A stretch of 51,080 nucleotides of DNA from MGBC124762 sp048201935 (GTDB taxonomy: Bacteria > Bacillota > Clostridia > Oscillospirales > Oscillospiraceae). How positions within the stretch are numbered: position 1 is the stretch's first letter; every line of letters begins with the position of its first letter. The stretch covers positions 1 through 51,080 of the forward strand of contig DBFBGR010000023.1 in assembly GCA_048201935.1 (NCBI GenBank). The letters run 5' to 3'. The position numbers and the translations under genes were made by a program. Shown piece by piece: positions 1 to 8,175 of this stretch. Under the pieces are notes generated by a model, which saw only the letters and a list, made by a program, of their open reading frames with translations, did no database searches and had not been told where the DNA came from.

Positions 1-482
1 GCGATCAGCTTGCCGATGGTCTCGTCGCCGGAGGAGACAGCGCCCACGCGGGCGATGTCCTGCGTGCCGGAGACGGGCTGGGAGTTGGTGCGGATTGCGG
101 CCACGGCCGCGTCAGTGGCCTTCTGGATGCCGCGCTTCATGACCATGGGGTTGGCGCCGGCGGCCAGGTTCTTCAGACCCTCGCTGATGATGGCCTGAGC
201 CAGCAGGGTGGCGGTGGTGGTGCCGTCGCCGGCCACGTCGTTGGTCTTGGTGGAGACCTCCTTGACCAGCTGGGCGCCCATGTTCTCAAAGGGGTCCTCC
301 AGCTCGATCTCCTTGGCAATGGTCACGCCGTCGTTGGTGACCAGGGGAGAGCCGTACTTCTTATCCAGCACCACGTTGCGGCCCTTGGGGCCCATGGTGA
401 CCTTCACGGTGTCGGCGAGCTGGTTTACGCCCCGCTCCATGGCCTTGCGGGCGTCCTCGCCGTAGCAAATGAGCTTAGACAT
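1..482 (-). CDS. groEL: Chaperonin GroEL (60 kDa), N-terminal part only
   Basis: The N-terminal 160 residues of the ATP-driven folding chamber subunit; the rest lies beyond the window edge. The reading begins MSKLICYGEDARKAMERGVN and contains the hallmark ATP-site segments VTMGPKGRNVVLDKKYGSP, TNDGVTIAKEI and AGDGTTTATLLAQ, which carry conserved phosphate- and Mg-binding residues. The ATG at 482-480 has an ideal AAGGAGGT ribosome site a few bases upstream. It lies 18 bases downstream of groES and is surely co-transcribed with it from the CIRCE-controlled promoter. No oddity is seen in the visible part. Identity is secure; completeness cannot be judged. Confidence 0.97.
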   Translation of the reverse strand, partial: MSKLICYGEDARKAMERGVNQLADTVKVTMGPKGRNVVLDKKYGSPLVTNDGVTIAKEIELEDPFENMGAQLVKEVSTKTNDVAGDGTTTATLLAQAIISEGLKNLAAGANPMVMKRGIQKATDAAVAAIRTNSQPVSGTQDIARVGAVSSGDETIGKLI

Positions 483-500
483 ATGAATTACCTCCTTAAA

Positions 501-785
501 TTACTCGACGATGGCAAGGATGTCGGACTGCTTGACGATGTTGTACTCCACGCCGTCCACCTTGACCTCGGTGCCGGAGTACTTGCTGGTGATGACCTTG
601 TCGCCCTTCTTGACGGTCATCTTGACCTCCTTGCCGTCCACCATGCCGCCGGGGCCCACGGCCACCACCTCGGCCACCTCGGGCTTCTCCTTGGCCGCGC
701 CGGTGAGGATGATGCCGCTCTTGGTCTTCTCCTCGGCCTCCACCAGCTTGACCACCACACGGTCTGCCAACGGTTTCAACTTCAT
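501..785 (-). CDS. groES: Co-chaperonin GroES (10 kDa)
   Basis: Lid of the GroEL chamber in the cytoplasm. The 94-residue product is full family length. It starts MKLKPLADRVVVKLVEAEEK, has the mobile-loop region KTKSGIILTGAAKEKP that docks on GroEL, and ends in the typical strand YNIVKQSDILAIVE. ATG at 785 is preceded by GGAGGGAACCT. It is the first gene of the groES-groEL pair; a CIRCE operator lies about 40 bases upstream, so HrcA repression and heat induction are expected from the family. Confidence 0.98.
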   Translation of the reverse strand: MKLKPLADRVVVKLVEAEEKTKSGIILTGAAKEKPEVAEVVAVGPGGMVDGKEVKMTVKKGDKVITSKYSGTEVKVDGVEYNIVKQSDILAIVE

Positions 786-824
786 AATAGGTTCCCTCCT
801 ATAATATAATAACGAGTTCAGGGT

Positions 825-851
825 TTAGCACTCTTTTTATTCGAGTGCTAA
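825..851. promoter_or_regulatory. CIRCE operator (HrcA binding site)
   Basis: Perfect inverted repeat TTAGCACTC, nine-base spacer, GAGTGCTAA, which matches the CIRCE consensus exactly. It lies between the groES promoter and its start codon, so it would be in the transcribed leader, the usual place for HrcA repression of groESL. hrcA itself is not in the window. Confidence 0.97.
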
Positions 852-861
852 CGCTTGTATG

Positions 862-890
862 ATAATACCTCGCCTGCCAAAAAAAATCAA
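862..890 (-). promoter_or_regulatory. groESL sigma-A promoter
   Basis: On the minus strand, TTGATT (890-885) and TATTAT (867-862) are separated by 17 bases, just upstream of CIRCE. Spacing and position fit the housekeeping promoter of groESL. The -35 lies inside the inverted repeat that probably terminates the upstream operon. Confidence 0.75.
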
Positions 891-921
891 CCCCCTTTTT
901 GGAAAAAAGGCGGTCGATTTT
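883..921 (-). terminator. Probable intrinsic terminator after the lipid kinase gene
   Basis: Minus strand: arm AAAATCGACCGCC pairs with GGGGGTTGATTTT (one G-U pair, one mismatch), followed by a run of T. It sits 20 bases past the kinase stop and would end the recJ-relA operon. It overlaps the groES promoter, so the two functions share DNA. Confidence 0.55.
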
Positions 922-940
922 CAAAAAGTTAAAATTTTGT

Positions 941-1888
941 TCACAAAGCCGCCCCGGCGGGGGTTTTTTCGACCTGATAGGACACGCCCACGGGCCAGAA
1001 AAAATTCAACTTCTTGTCGGATAAGCCAATGGTCAGGGTCTCGGACCGCAGGACCTCGCCGTCGGTGACGGCGGTGATGGGGCTTTCGGAGCGGAGGACC
1101 ACCGGCCCGGCGCCCTTGTAGATGTGGGCCACGTCGGTGAGCTCGCTGGCCCGGCCCTTGGCGTACTTGCCCACCAGGCCGGGGAAGTCCCGCTTGCGGA
1201 CCCCGGGGACCAGGATGAACTCCAGCTCGCCGTCGTCGGGCAGGGCGTCGGGGGAGGGCATGAACCCGCCGCCGTAGTAGCGGCCGTTGCACACGCACAC
1301 CAGGGTGATGGGCCCGTCCCAGGTTTGGCCGGCCAGCTCCACCGACATAGTCTGGGCCAGGGGCTTGAAGACCACGTTCTCCGCCAGAGCCAGGACATAG
1401 GCCCCCATGCCACCCACAAAGGGCAGGGCCTTGTAGCGGTCCACGTCGGCGGCCACCCGGGCGTCCACGCCGGCGCAGACGATGTCCAGGCCCAGCACGC
1501 CATTCACGTCGATGAGGTCCATAGCGGCCTGGGGGCCCTCCGACAGCGCGGCCAGGTCCCAGAAGGTCTGCTTGTAGTCCGCGCCAAAGAGCTTCAAAAA
1601 GTCGTTGCCCGTGCCCAGGGGGATGTTGGTCACCGCCAGGTTCTCCCGGCCCGCCGCCACCTGAACGATCTGATTCAACGTCCCGTCTCCTCCGCAGGCG
1701 TAAAGGCGCACGGCCTCGCCGCTGTGGGCGTAGTGGCGGGTGACGCGCACCGCGTCGCCGGGGGACTCGGTAAAGGTGAGGGTGTAGCGAAGACCCAGGG
1801 ACCGGCAGGCGGATTCGATGGCCCGGCCCGCCTTCTTGGCCGCGCCGGGCTTGCCCGCTCGAGGGTTGATGAGGAAGGCGTGGAGCAC
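941..1888 (-). CDS. Diacylglycerol/lipid kinase family protein (DagK/YegS-like)
   Basis: A lipid kinase of about 315 residues. The catalytic N domain shows LINPRAG at the start, the nucleotide-binding GGDGTLNQI (about residues 65-73) and GTGNDFLK (about 92-99). The C-terminal half has GGGFMPSP and the late TDGEV motif that supplies an acidic catalytic residue in DgkB. The substrate is probably diacylglycerol or a related lipid, at the inner membrane face, recycling lipid for phospholipid synthesis. Two GTG starts are possible: 1897 has no spacing to the AGAGAGG ribosome site, whereas GTG 1888 has about eight bases and puts the first strand at the N-terminus as in relatives, so 1888 is chosen. 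It is the last gene of the recJ operon. Confidence 0.9.
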   Translation of the reverse strand: MLHAFLINPRAGKPGAAKKAGRAIESACRSLGLRYTLTFTESPGDAVRVTRHYAHSGEAVRLYACGGDGTLNQIVQVAAGRENLAVTNIPLGTGNDFLKLFGADYKQTFWDLAALSEGPQAAMDLIDVNGVLGLDIVCAGVDARVAADVDRYKALPFVGGMGAYVLALAENVVFKPLAQTMSVELAGQTWDGPITLVCVCNGRYYGGGFMPSPDALPDDGELEFILVPGVRKRDFPGLVGKYAKGRASELTDVAHIYKGAGPVVLRSESPITAVTDGEVLRSETLTIGLSDKKLNFFWPVGVSYQVEKTPAGAAL

Positions 1889-1918
1889 GGCCGTCACCTC
1901 TCTCTTCTCTTTTTCTCT

Positions 1919-3034
1919 CTATTGGTACTGGAACAGGTTGCAAAGCAGCGGGCCGTTGTAGAGCTTGCGCCGCTTGGGGGCGGGCCTGCCAAAGCACCGC
2001 TCGAACTCGGTGTGGCTGGAGAGAAGGTACAGCTCCCAGCCCCGGGGCAGCGCGGCGAAGGTCTTGCCAAAGTCCCGGTAGAGCCCCTCGGCCTCGCTCT
2101 TTTCCATAAGCCGCTCGCCGTAGGGCGGGTTGGTGACAATACGTCCGGCAGGCAACTCGGAGGTGAACTGTCGGGCGTCAGCCACGGCGAAGCGGATGAG
2201 GTCGTCCACCTCGGCCAGGGCGGCGTTTTGCCTTGCCAGGGCCACCGCGGCGGGATCAATGTCAGCGGCGTAGATGTCATACACGCCGTCGTATTCCTTG
2301 TCCATGGCCTCGTCCACCGCCTCCAGCCAGGTTTCCCGCGGCATAAAAGGCCACTTTTGGGCGGCGAAGGAGCGGTTCAGTCCCGGGGCCCGGTTCTTGG
2401 CGATCATAGCGGCCTCGATGGGGATGGTGCCGCTGCCGCAGAAGGGGTCGGCAAAGGGGCCCTTGCCGTGGTAGCGGGCCAGGAGCACCATGGCCGCCGC
2501 CAGGGTCTCCCGCAGCGGCGCGGTGACCCCCAGGGCCCGGTAGCCCCGCTTGTGCAGGCTGGGGCCGGAGGAGTCCAGGCCAATGGTGACGGTGTCCTTG
2601 AAGATGAGACAGCGGATGGAAAATTGGGCCCCGGTCTCGGGGAGGGTCTGCAGGCCGTATTTGCCACCCAGCCGCTTGGCCACGGCCTTTTTCACCATGT
2701 TGGAGCAGGTGACGGCGGCGTGGAGCTGGGAGTCCACGCACTGGCACCGCACGGGAAAGGTCCCGTCCTTGGGGATGAAGTCCTCCCAGGGAAGGGCAGA
2801 CACGCCGTCGAACAATTCTTCAAAATTCGACGCTTCAAACCGGCCCAGTAGTAAAAGGGCCCGCTCGGCGGTGCGCAGGTTGATGTTGAGCCGGGCCAGG
2901 TCGGAAAGGGAGCCCTTGCACAGCACCCGGCCGTCCTCGCCCTTTACCTCCCCAAGCCCCAGCCGCTTGCACTCCTGGGCGGTGACCCCCTCCACGCCGA
3001 ACAGCGTCGGGAGCACGAAGGTGTATTCGTTCAT
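1919..3034 (-). CDS. THUMP-domain class I RNA methyltransferase (RlmL/YpsC family)
   Basis: Predicted SAM-dependent N2-guanine methyltransferase acting on 23S rRNA. The 371 residues comprise an N-terminal ferredoxin-like/THUMP RNA-binding part (about 1-155) and a Rossmann methyltransferase domain with SAM motif FADPFCGSGTIPIEA and catalytic motif TNPPYGERL, typical of N2-guanine methylases. The C-terminus (RRKLYNGPLLCNLFQY) is characteristic of this family. The open frame extends further upstream, but ATG 3034 (MNEYTFVLPTLFGVEG) matches homologue starts. It follows the racemase stop by one base, so translation is probably coupled. Confidence 0.93.
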   Translation of the reverse strand: MNEYTFVLPTLFGVEGVTAQECKRLGLGEVKGEDGRVLCKGSLSDLARLNINLRTAERALLLLGRFEASNFEELFDGVSALPWEDFIPKDGTFPVRCQCVDSQLHAAVTCSNMVKKAVAKRLGGKYGLQTLPETGAQFSIRCLIFKDTVTIGLDSSGPSLHKRGYRALGVTAPLRETLAAAMVLLARYHGKGPFADPFCGSGTIPIEAAMIAKNRAPGLNRSFAAQKWPFMPRETWLEAVDEAMDKEYDGVYDIYAADIDPAAVALARQNAALAEVDDLIRFAVADARQFTSELPAGRIVTNPPYGERLMEKSEAEGLYRDFGKTFAALPRGWELYLLSSHTEFERCFGRPAPKRRKLYNGPLLCNLFQYQ

Positions 3035-3035
3035 C

Positions 3036-3743
3036 TCACACCTCCCGAAGCCGCTTGCCGCAGGCCAGGATGGCGGCCTCGGCCAGCAGCTCCATGGCGT
3101 CGATGTAGTAGCCCGGCAGGCCGTGGTAGGCCCGGTAGACGGACAGCTCCGTGCAGCCCAAAATGGCCCCGTCGCACCCCGCGGCGCGGCAGGCTTTGTC
3201 AATGGCGGCAAATTTTTCCCGGCTGCCCTGTTCGCCCCGCTTGATCTCGTCGTAGATGATGGAGGTCACCAGGGCCTGAGTCGCTTCATCCGGCACCCAG
3301 CTCGCAAGGCCCAGCGCGTCAAATTCTCTCTGGTAGACGCCGGTCTTCACCGTGCCCTCAGTGGCCAGGATGGCCACTTGCCGGCGGCCCAGGGCTTGAG
3401 CCTTCTGCACCGCCAGCCGGGGCATGTGGAGAAGGGGAATGGACACCGCCGCTTGGATGTCGGCGGCGAAGTAGTGGGAGGTGTTGCAGGGCACGGCCAG
3501 CAGCGTGCAGCCCGCGTTTTCCAGCAGCTTCGCGTCGGCCATCAGCCGCGTTCTTACCTCGTCGTCATGGCCGGAGAGGATGGCCTGGGTGCGGTCGGGC
3601 ATGGCCGCGTCGCTCAAAATGAGGGCGGGTAGATGCTCTTGATCCCGGGCCGCGTCGGTGCGGTCCAGGATGCGCTGGTAAAAGACCTGGGTGGCCTGGG
3701 GGCCCATGCCCCCCAACACCCCGAGACGTTGCTCCATTTCCAT
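3036..3743 (-). CDS. Aspartate/glutamate racemase family protein
   Basis: Cofactor-independent amino-acid racemase fold, 235 residues. The start MEQRLGVLGGMGPQAT is the family's first strand and loop. Both catalytic cysteines are present, in AVPCNTSHYF (about residue 85) and ILGCTELS (about 198). The substrate is probably aspartate or glutamate, giving D-amino acids for cell wall or signalling; it cannot be settled from sequence. ATG 3743 shares one base with the relA stop (TGATG), so the gene is translationally coupled to relA. MurI-type glutamate racemases differ in length and motifs, so this is the broader Asp/Glu family. Confidence 0.9.
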   Translation of the reverse strand: MEMEQRLGVLGGMGPQATQVFYQRILDRTDAARDQEHLPALILSDAAMPDRTQAILSGHDDEVRTRLMADAKLLENAGCTLLAVPCNTSHYFAADIQAAVSIPLLHMPRLAVQKAQALGRRQVAILATEGTVKTGVYQREFDALGLASWVPDEATQALVTSIIYDEIKRGEQGSREKFAAIDKACRAAGCDGAILGCTELSVYRAYHGLPGYYIDAMELLAEAAILACGKRLREV

Positions 3744-5956
3744 CACCCCGTCACCCGCTTGACGGTGGACACGCCGTGGATCTGGCCCAGCTTGTTGATG
3801 ACCTGCTGGAGCTCGTTTTTGTCCTTGACCTCCACTTCCACGGTGACCAGGGCCGCGCCCTCCTCGGTGGCCCGGGCGGAGAGGGTACACACCCGCACCT
3901 TCAGACTGGATAGTACCGTCGCTACATCCAGGGCCAACCCGTCCCGGTCCGGGGCGGAGAGCTCCAGGGCGGTGCGGTAGCCCTCTAAATCTCCCTCTAC
4001 CCAGCTCACGTTCACCCACCGGCCCGCCTGGTGGGCGTCGGTGTGGTCGAATTGGGCGTTGGGGCAGTCGGCCCGGTGGACGCTCACGCCGTAGCCCCGG
4101 GTGATAAAGCCGATGACCGGGTCGCCGGGGACGGGGGTACAGCACTTGGCGAACTTCACCATGCAGTTGCCCAGGCCCTCCACCACGATGCCGCTCTCGG
4201 TGTGCTTGGGCGCTTTTTGCTGGGTGTGGACGGCTCCCATGCCCGGGTAGATCACGTCGGGGCCGTCGGGCCCGGCCTTGACCTCCTGGGCCTTGGCGAT
4301 GCGGGCGAGCTCGTCCTTGATGCGGGCCACGGCCTTGACGGCGGTAGTGCCGCCGTAGCCGATGGAGGCGCACAGGTCGTCAAAGGACCCCTGGCCCACC
4401 TTCTTCAAGATGGCGGGGAGGTTCTCCGAGGCGGTGACCTGGCTGAGGGTGATGCCCATGTGCCGGAGCTCTCCCTCCAGCATCACCTTACCGCTGGCGA
4501 TGTTCTCCTCGCGCCGCTCTTTTTTGAACCACTGGCGAATTTTGTTTCTGGCCTCGTTGGACTTGCACAGCTTGATCCAGTCCCGGCTGGGGCCGTGGGC
4601 GTTTTTGGCGGTGATGATCTCCACGATGTCGCCGTTTTTCAGCTGGGTGTCCAGCGGCACGATGCGGCCGTTGATCTTGGCCCCGGTCATGCGGTTGCCC
4701 ACGGCGGAGTGGATGGCGTAGGCGAAGTCGATGGGGCAGGCCCCGGCGGGCAGGCTCTTCACGTCGCCCTGGGGGGTGAAGACAAAGACCTCGTCGGCAA
4801 AGAGGTCCACCTTCAAGCTGCGGACGAACTCCTCGGCGTCGGTGTCCTGCTGGCTCTCTAAGAGCTTGCGGACCCATTCGTAGGTCTCCTCGCTACCCAA
4901 CGAGCCGCCTAACCCCTGCTTATACTTCCAGTGGGCGGCGATGCCGTATTCGGCGGTCTGGTGCATGGCCTGGGTGCGGATCTGCACCTCGAAGGGGATG
5001 CCCTCCCGGCCGATGACGGTGGTGTGCAAAGACTGGTAGCCGTTGGGCTTGGGGGTGGAGATATAGTCCTTGAACCGGCCCAGCACGGGGTTGAACATGT
5101 CGTGGACGCAGCCCAGGACGTTGTAGCACATGGGGATATCGTCCACGATGACCCGGAAGGCGTAGAGGTCGAAAATTTCGCTGATGGTCTTATTTTGGGT
5201 GTACATCTTGCGGTAGATGGAGTAGATGTGCTTTACCCGGCCATAGACCTTGCAGGTGATGCCTTCGCTGGCCAGTCTCTGCTCCACCTTGCTCTGCACG
5301 CCGTGCATGAACTCCTCGTGGACCGAGCTCTGGGCAGCCAGCTCCTGGGCGATCTCCTCGTAGCCCACCGGGTCCAGGTATTGCAGCGACAGGTCCTCCA
5401 GCTCCCACTTCACCTTCTGCATACCAAGGCGGTGGGCGATGGGGGCGTAAATTTCCATGGTCTCCAGGGACTTTTCCCGCTGTTTTTTGGTGGACTGGTA
5501 CTCCAGGGTACGCATATTGTGGAGCCGGTCGCAGATCTTGATGAGGATGACCCGGATGTCCTTGCTCATGGCCATGAGCATTTTCCGCAGGTTCTCCATC
5601 TGCTCTTCTTCCTTAGTGACGTACTGCATCCGGGTGAGCTTGGTGACCCCCTCCACGATGTCGGCCACCGTGGCTCCAAAGAGCTTGGCGATGTCCTCGT
5701 GGGTGGAGCCGGTGTCCTCGATGCAGTCGTGCAAAAGGGCGGCCAGGATGGAGTCCATGTCCATGCCAAGCTCGGCCACAATGGCGGCCACGTGGAGGGG
5801 ATGGATGATATAGGGCTCGCCGGATTTTCTCTTCTGTCCGGCGTGCTGGGCGTCGGCGTAGCGAAAGGCCTGCTCCATACGCTCCAGGTCGGCGGCGGGG
5901 CTATAGGAGCGCACCCGCTCTACTAGCTGTTCATATTGCTCCAAAACAGGGTCCAT
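3743..5956 (-). CDS. relA: Bifunctional (p)ppGpp synthetase/hydrolase (RSH)
   Basis: Stringent-response enzyme that makes and degrades (p)ppGpp from GTP/GDP and ATP. The 737 residues are full RSH length. The N-terminal HD hydrolase carries HPLHVAA and LLHDCIEDT (about residues 50-80). The synthetase domain follows, with FDLYAFRVIV, GRFKDYISTPKPNGYQSLHT and FEVQIRT. A TGS domain (VFVFTPQGDVKSLPAGA, about 400) and a C-terminal ACT domain follow. The RFKD motif, rather than EXDD, marks the bifunctional class, and the HD residues are intact, so both activities are expected. recJ lies six bases upstream and the racemase overlaps downstream: one operon. Confidence 0.97.
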   Translation of the reverse strand: MDPVLEQYEQLVERVRSYSPAADLERMEQAFRYADAQHAGQKRKSGEPYIIHPLHVAAIVAELGMDMDSILAALLHDCIEDTGSTHEDIAKLFGATVADIVEGVTKLTRMQYVTKEEEQMENLRKMLMAMSKDIRVILIKICDRLHNMRTLEYQSTKKQREKSLETMEIYAPIAHRLGMQKVKWELEDLSLQYLDPVGYEEIAQELAAQSSVHEEFMHGVQSKVEQRLASEGITCKVYGRVKHIYSIYRKMYTQNKTISEIFDLYAFRVIVDDIPMCYNVLGCVHDMFNPVLGRFKDYISTPKPNGYQSLHTTVIGREGIPFEVQIRTQAMHQTAEYGIAAHWKYKQGLGGSLGSEETYEWVRKLLESQQDTDAEEFVRSLKVDLFADEVFVFTPQGDVKSLPAGACPIDFAYAIHSAVGNRMTGAKINGRIVPLDTQLKNGDIVEIITAKNAHGPSRDWIKLCKSNEARNKIRQWFKKERREENIASGKVMLEGELRHMGITLSQVTASENLPAILKKVGQGSFDDLCASIGYGGTTAVKAVARIKDELARIAKAQEVKAGPDGPDVIYPGMGAVHTQQKAPKHTESGIVVEGLGNCMVKFAKCCTPVPGDPVIGFITRGYGVSVHRADCPNAQFDHTDAHQAGRWVNVSWVEGDLEGYRTALELSAPDRDGLALDVATVLSSLKVRVCTLSARATEEGAALVTVEVEVKDKNELQQVINKLGQIHGVSTVKRVTG

Positions 5957-5962
5957 CCGTCC

Positions 5963-7954
5963 TCAACCTCCCTTCGCGAAGCCGTGCAGGCGTATCAAGA
6001 TCGGGCTCTGGTCCAGGTCCACCTTGGGCCCCCGGGGCCGCACGATGACGCTGACTCGGTCCTCCTGGGCGGATAGATCGATCAGGCCCCTCTCATAAAA
6101 GACCTCCAGCCCCACCACCGCCCGGCAAAGAGCCAGGTCGCCGGCGATGTCCGCCACCGGGGCCAGGGTCACCGGCGAGAGCTGGCTGACCCGCCGCCAC
6201 AGGGCCTCGAACTGGCGGCGGCTGGGGATGAGGGCCAGGGCCTCCCCCGGGGTCAGGGTCTCTCCGTCGTGGAACTTGCGGCACAGCTCCTCCTGGCCCG
6301 GGGCCCGGCGGGCGTCCTGGAGCACCAGTTGGACGCTGCGCTTGCCGCGAAAATCGTTAATCTGGGGGGTAAAGGCCACATCGGCCACGTCGTCGTCGTG
6401 CAGGTCCCAGCTATCCTTGGGACAGGAAAAATAGATGCCCTGGAGCCGCTGAGAGGCGCTCTTGACCCGCAGGCGCAGGTGCTTGCCGTCCACCCCCACC
6501 CGGGCCAGGTCGCACACCCCAGCCCCGGTCAGGCAGAACACGGGCTTTGGATTGCCGCAGCCGTAGGGCTCCAACCGCTCCAGCGCCTCCACCTCGTGGA
6601 CGTTCAGCAGCTTGGGGTCGTCCAGGGCCACGTCCACGTGGAGCCTAGAGACGGCGTGGTGGGTGCGGTTCAGCTCCGCCCACATACAAAGGCGCTGCTT
6701 CAGCACGGGGATGTTTTGCTCCTTCACGGTGAAGCCCGCCGCCATGGTGTGGCCCCCAAAGCCGTCCAGCAGCTCGGCGGCGCTTTGCAGGGCCTCGAAG
6801 ACGGACAGGTCGTCCACCCCGCGGCACGAGCCCTTGCCCATGCCGTCTTGGAGGGAGATCATAAAGGTGGGCTTGTGGAACTGGTCGGCCAGGCGTGAGG
6901 CCACGATGCCCACCACGCCCTGGTGCCAGCCCTCGGCGTGGAGGACGATGGCCGCGTCCTCCATGGCCTCGGCCCGGACCCGCTCCACGCAGCTCTCAAA
7001 GATCTCACCCTCCAGGGCTTGACGCTGGCGGTTGAGCTCGCATAGCTGCTGGGCCAAGGGCAGAGCGGCGGTGAAGGTGGGGCTCAGCAGCAGCTCCACG
7101 GCGATCTCGGTGACCCCGAGCCGTCCGGCGGCGTTGAGCCGGGGAGCCAGGCCGTAGCCCAGGGTGACGGCGGTGACGGTCTCGGCGGCCCCGGCGGCGT
7201 CCAAAAGGGCCTGGATGCCGGGGTTGTCGCCGTCGTTGAGCCGCTCCAGCCCGGCGTGGACCATGGCCCGGTTCTCGTCCAAAAGGGGCATCACGTCGGC
7301 CACGGTACCCAAGGCGGCCAGGGACACGTACTGTTCGTAGGGGCAGCCCATAGCCATAGCCAGCTTCAAAGCCACGCCCACCCCGGCCAGGCCCTTGAAG
7401 GGGTAGGGACAATCGCTCCGGTGGGGGTCCACCACCGCCACGGCGGCGGGCAAAATTTCCTTGCAGGCGTGGTGGTCGGTAATGATGACCTCCATGCCAA
7501 GGGCCCGGGCGTACTCCACCTCGTCCACGGCGGTGATGCCGCAGTCCACGGTGACCACCACCTGGGCCCCCTGGGCCTTCAGCGCGTCCAGGCCCCGGCA
7601 GTTGAGGCCGTAGCCGTCCTCCAAGCGCCGGGGAATGTACCAAAGGACCTTGCCTCCCCGGCGGCGAAAAAAGTCGAATAACAGACACGTGGCGGTGACA
7701 CCGTCCACGTCGTAGTCGCCGTAGACGGCGATGGTCTCGCCCTGGGCCAGGGCCCGCTCTAGCCGCGCCACCGCCTCGGCCATGCCCGCCAGGAGCATGG
7801 GGTCATGGAGCAGTCCAGCGTCGGTGCGCAAAAATTCCCGGGCCTGGGCCTCGCTCGTAATGCCACGGGCCGCCAGCACCCGGCCCACCAGCGCCGGTAC
7901 CCCCGGCACGGGTATGGCCGGGGCCGCCGGGACCTCCCAGCTTTCGTATCTCAT
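5963..7954 (-). CDS. recJ: Single-stranded-DNA exonuclease RecJ
   Basis: 5'-3' ssDNA exonuclease of recombination and mismatch repair. DHH phosphoesterase motifs are in order: VYGDYDVDGVTATC (metal ligands), VTVDCGIT, ITDHHACKE, then the DHHA1 motif GFGGHTMAAGFT (about residue 400) and an OB-like segment. The C-terminal ~100 residues are the Firmicute-type extension; 663 residues is between the E. coli and Bacillus lengths. The frame extends to a GTG at 7966, but ATG 7954 (MRYESWEVP) has GGGGGAAGC directly upstream and is preferred. First gene of the recJ-relA-racemase-methyltransferase-kinase operon. Confidence 0.95.
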   Translation of the reverse strand: MRYESWEVPAAPAIPVPGVPALVGRVLAARGITSEAQAREFLRTDAGLLHDPMLLAGMAEAVARLERALAQGETIAVYGDYDVDGVTATCLLFDFFRRRGGKVLWYIPRRLEDGYGLNCRGLDALKAQGAQVVVTVDCGITAVDEVEYARALGMEVIITDHHACKEILPAAVAVVDPHRSDCPYPFKGLAGVGVALKLAMAMGCPYEQYVSLAALGTVADVMPLLDENRAMVHAGLERLNDGDNPGIQALLDAAGAAETVTAVTLGYGLAPRLNAAGRLGVTEIAVELLLSPTFTAALPLAQQLCELNRQRQALEGEIFESCVERVRAEAMEDAAIVLHAEGWHQGVVGIVASRLADQFHKPTFMISLQDGMGKGSCRGVDDLSVFEALQSAAELLDGFGGHTMAAGFTVKEQNIPVLKQRLCMWAELNRTHHAVSRLHVDVALDDPKLLNVHEVEALERLEPYGCGNPKPVFCLTGAGVCDLARVGVDGKHLRLRVKSASQRLQGIYFSCPKDSWDLHDDDVADVAFTPQINDFRGKRSVQLVLQDARRAPGQEELCRKFHDGETLTPGEALALIPSRRQFEALWRRVSQLSPVTLAPVADIAGDLALCRAVVGLEVFYERGLIDLSAQEDRVSVIVRPRGPKVDLDQSPILIRLHGFAKGG

Positions 7955-8007
7955 AGCTTCCCCCACAGGCGACGGCCGATCCGCCGCCCCATTTCAAAAT
8001 TTTATTT

Positions 8008-8036
8008 ATTGTATCATTATATAGGCCTAATTGCAA
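8008..8036 (-). promoter_or_regulatory. recJ-operon promoter
   Basis: Minus strand: TTGCAA (8036-8031), 17-base spacer, TACAAT (8013-8008), with a further TATAAT overlapping the spacer end. It lies about 55 bases upstream of recJ in the 221-base divergent region shared with htrA. Confidence 0.75.
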
Positions 8037-8120
8037 GGGGAATACATTTCCTGGGCCCCTGGGGACTTTCAGCTGAAATTCAGCCCACGTTCAAAAAACT
8101 CTTTGTATTTCGTCACACTT

Positions 8121-8150
8121 TTGACACAAATTAAGTGTATTGTGTGCAAT
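8121..8150 (+). promoter_or_regulatory. Candidate htrA promoter
   Basis: A perfect TTGACA at 8121-8126 is followed after 18 bases by TGCAAT (8145-8150), a weak -10. The start codon is 26 bases further on. The -35 is convincing; the -10 is tentative. A stress-regulator site could compensate but none was recognised. Confidence 0.45.
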
Positions 8151-8175
8151 AGAAACCACAAAGGAGGTACCCTTT

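Noticed and set aside
3036..4373. Fusion of the racemase with an upstream 200-residue extension
   Set aside because: The extension is an out-of-frame shadow of relA; the racemase start MEQRLGVLGGMGPQ with a coupled ATG is clear.
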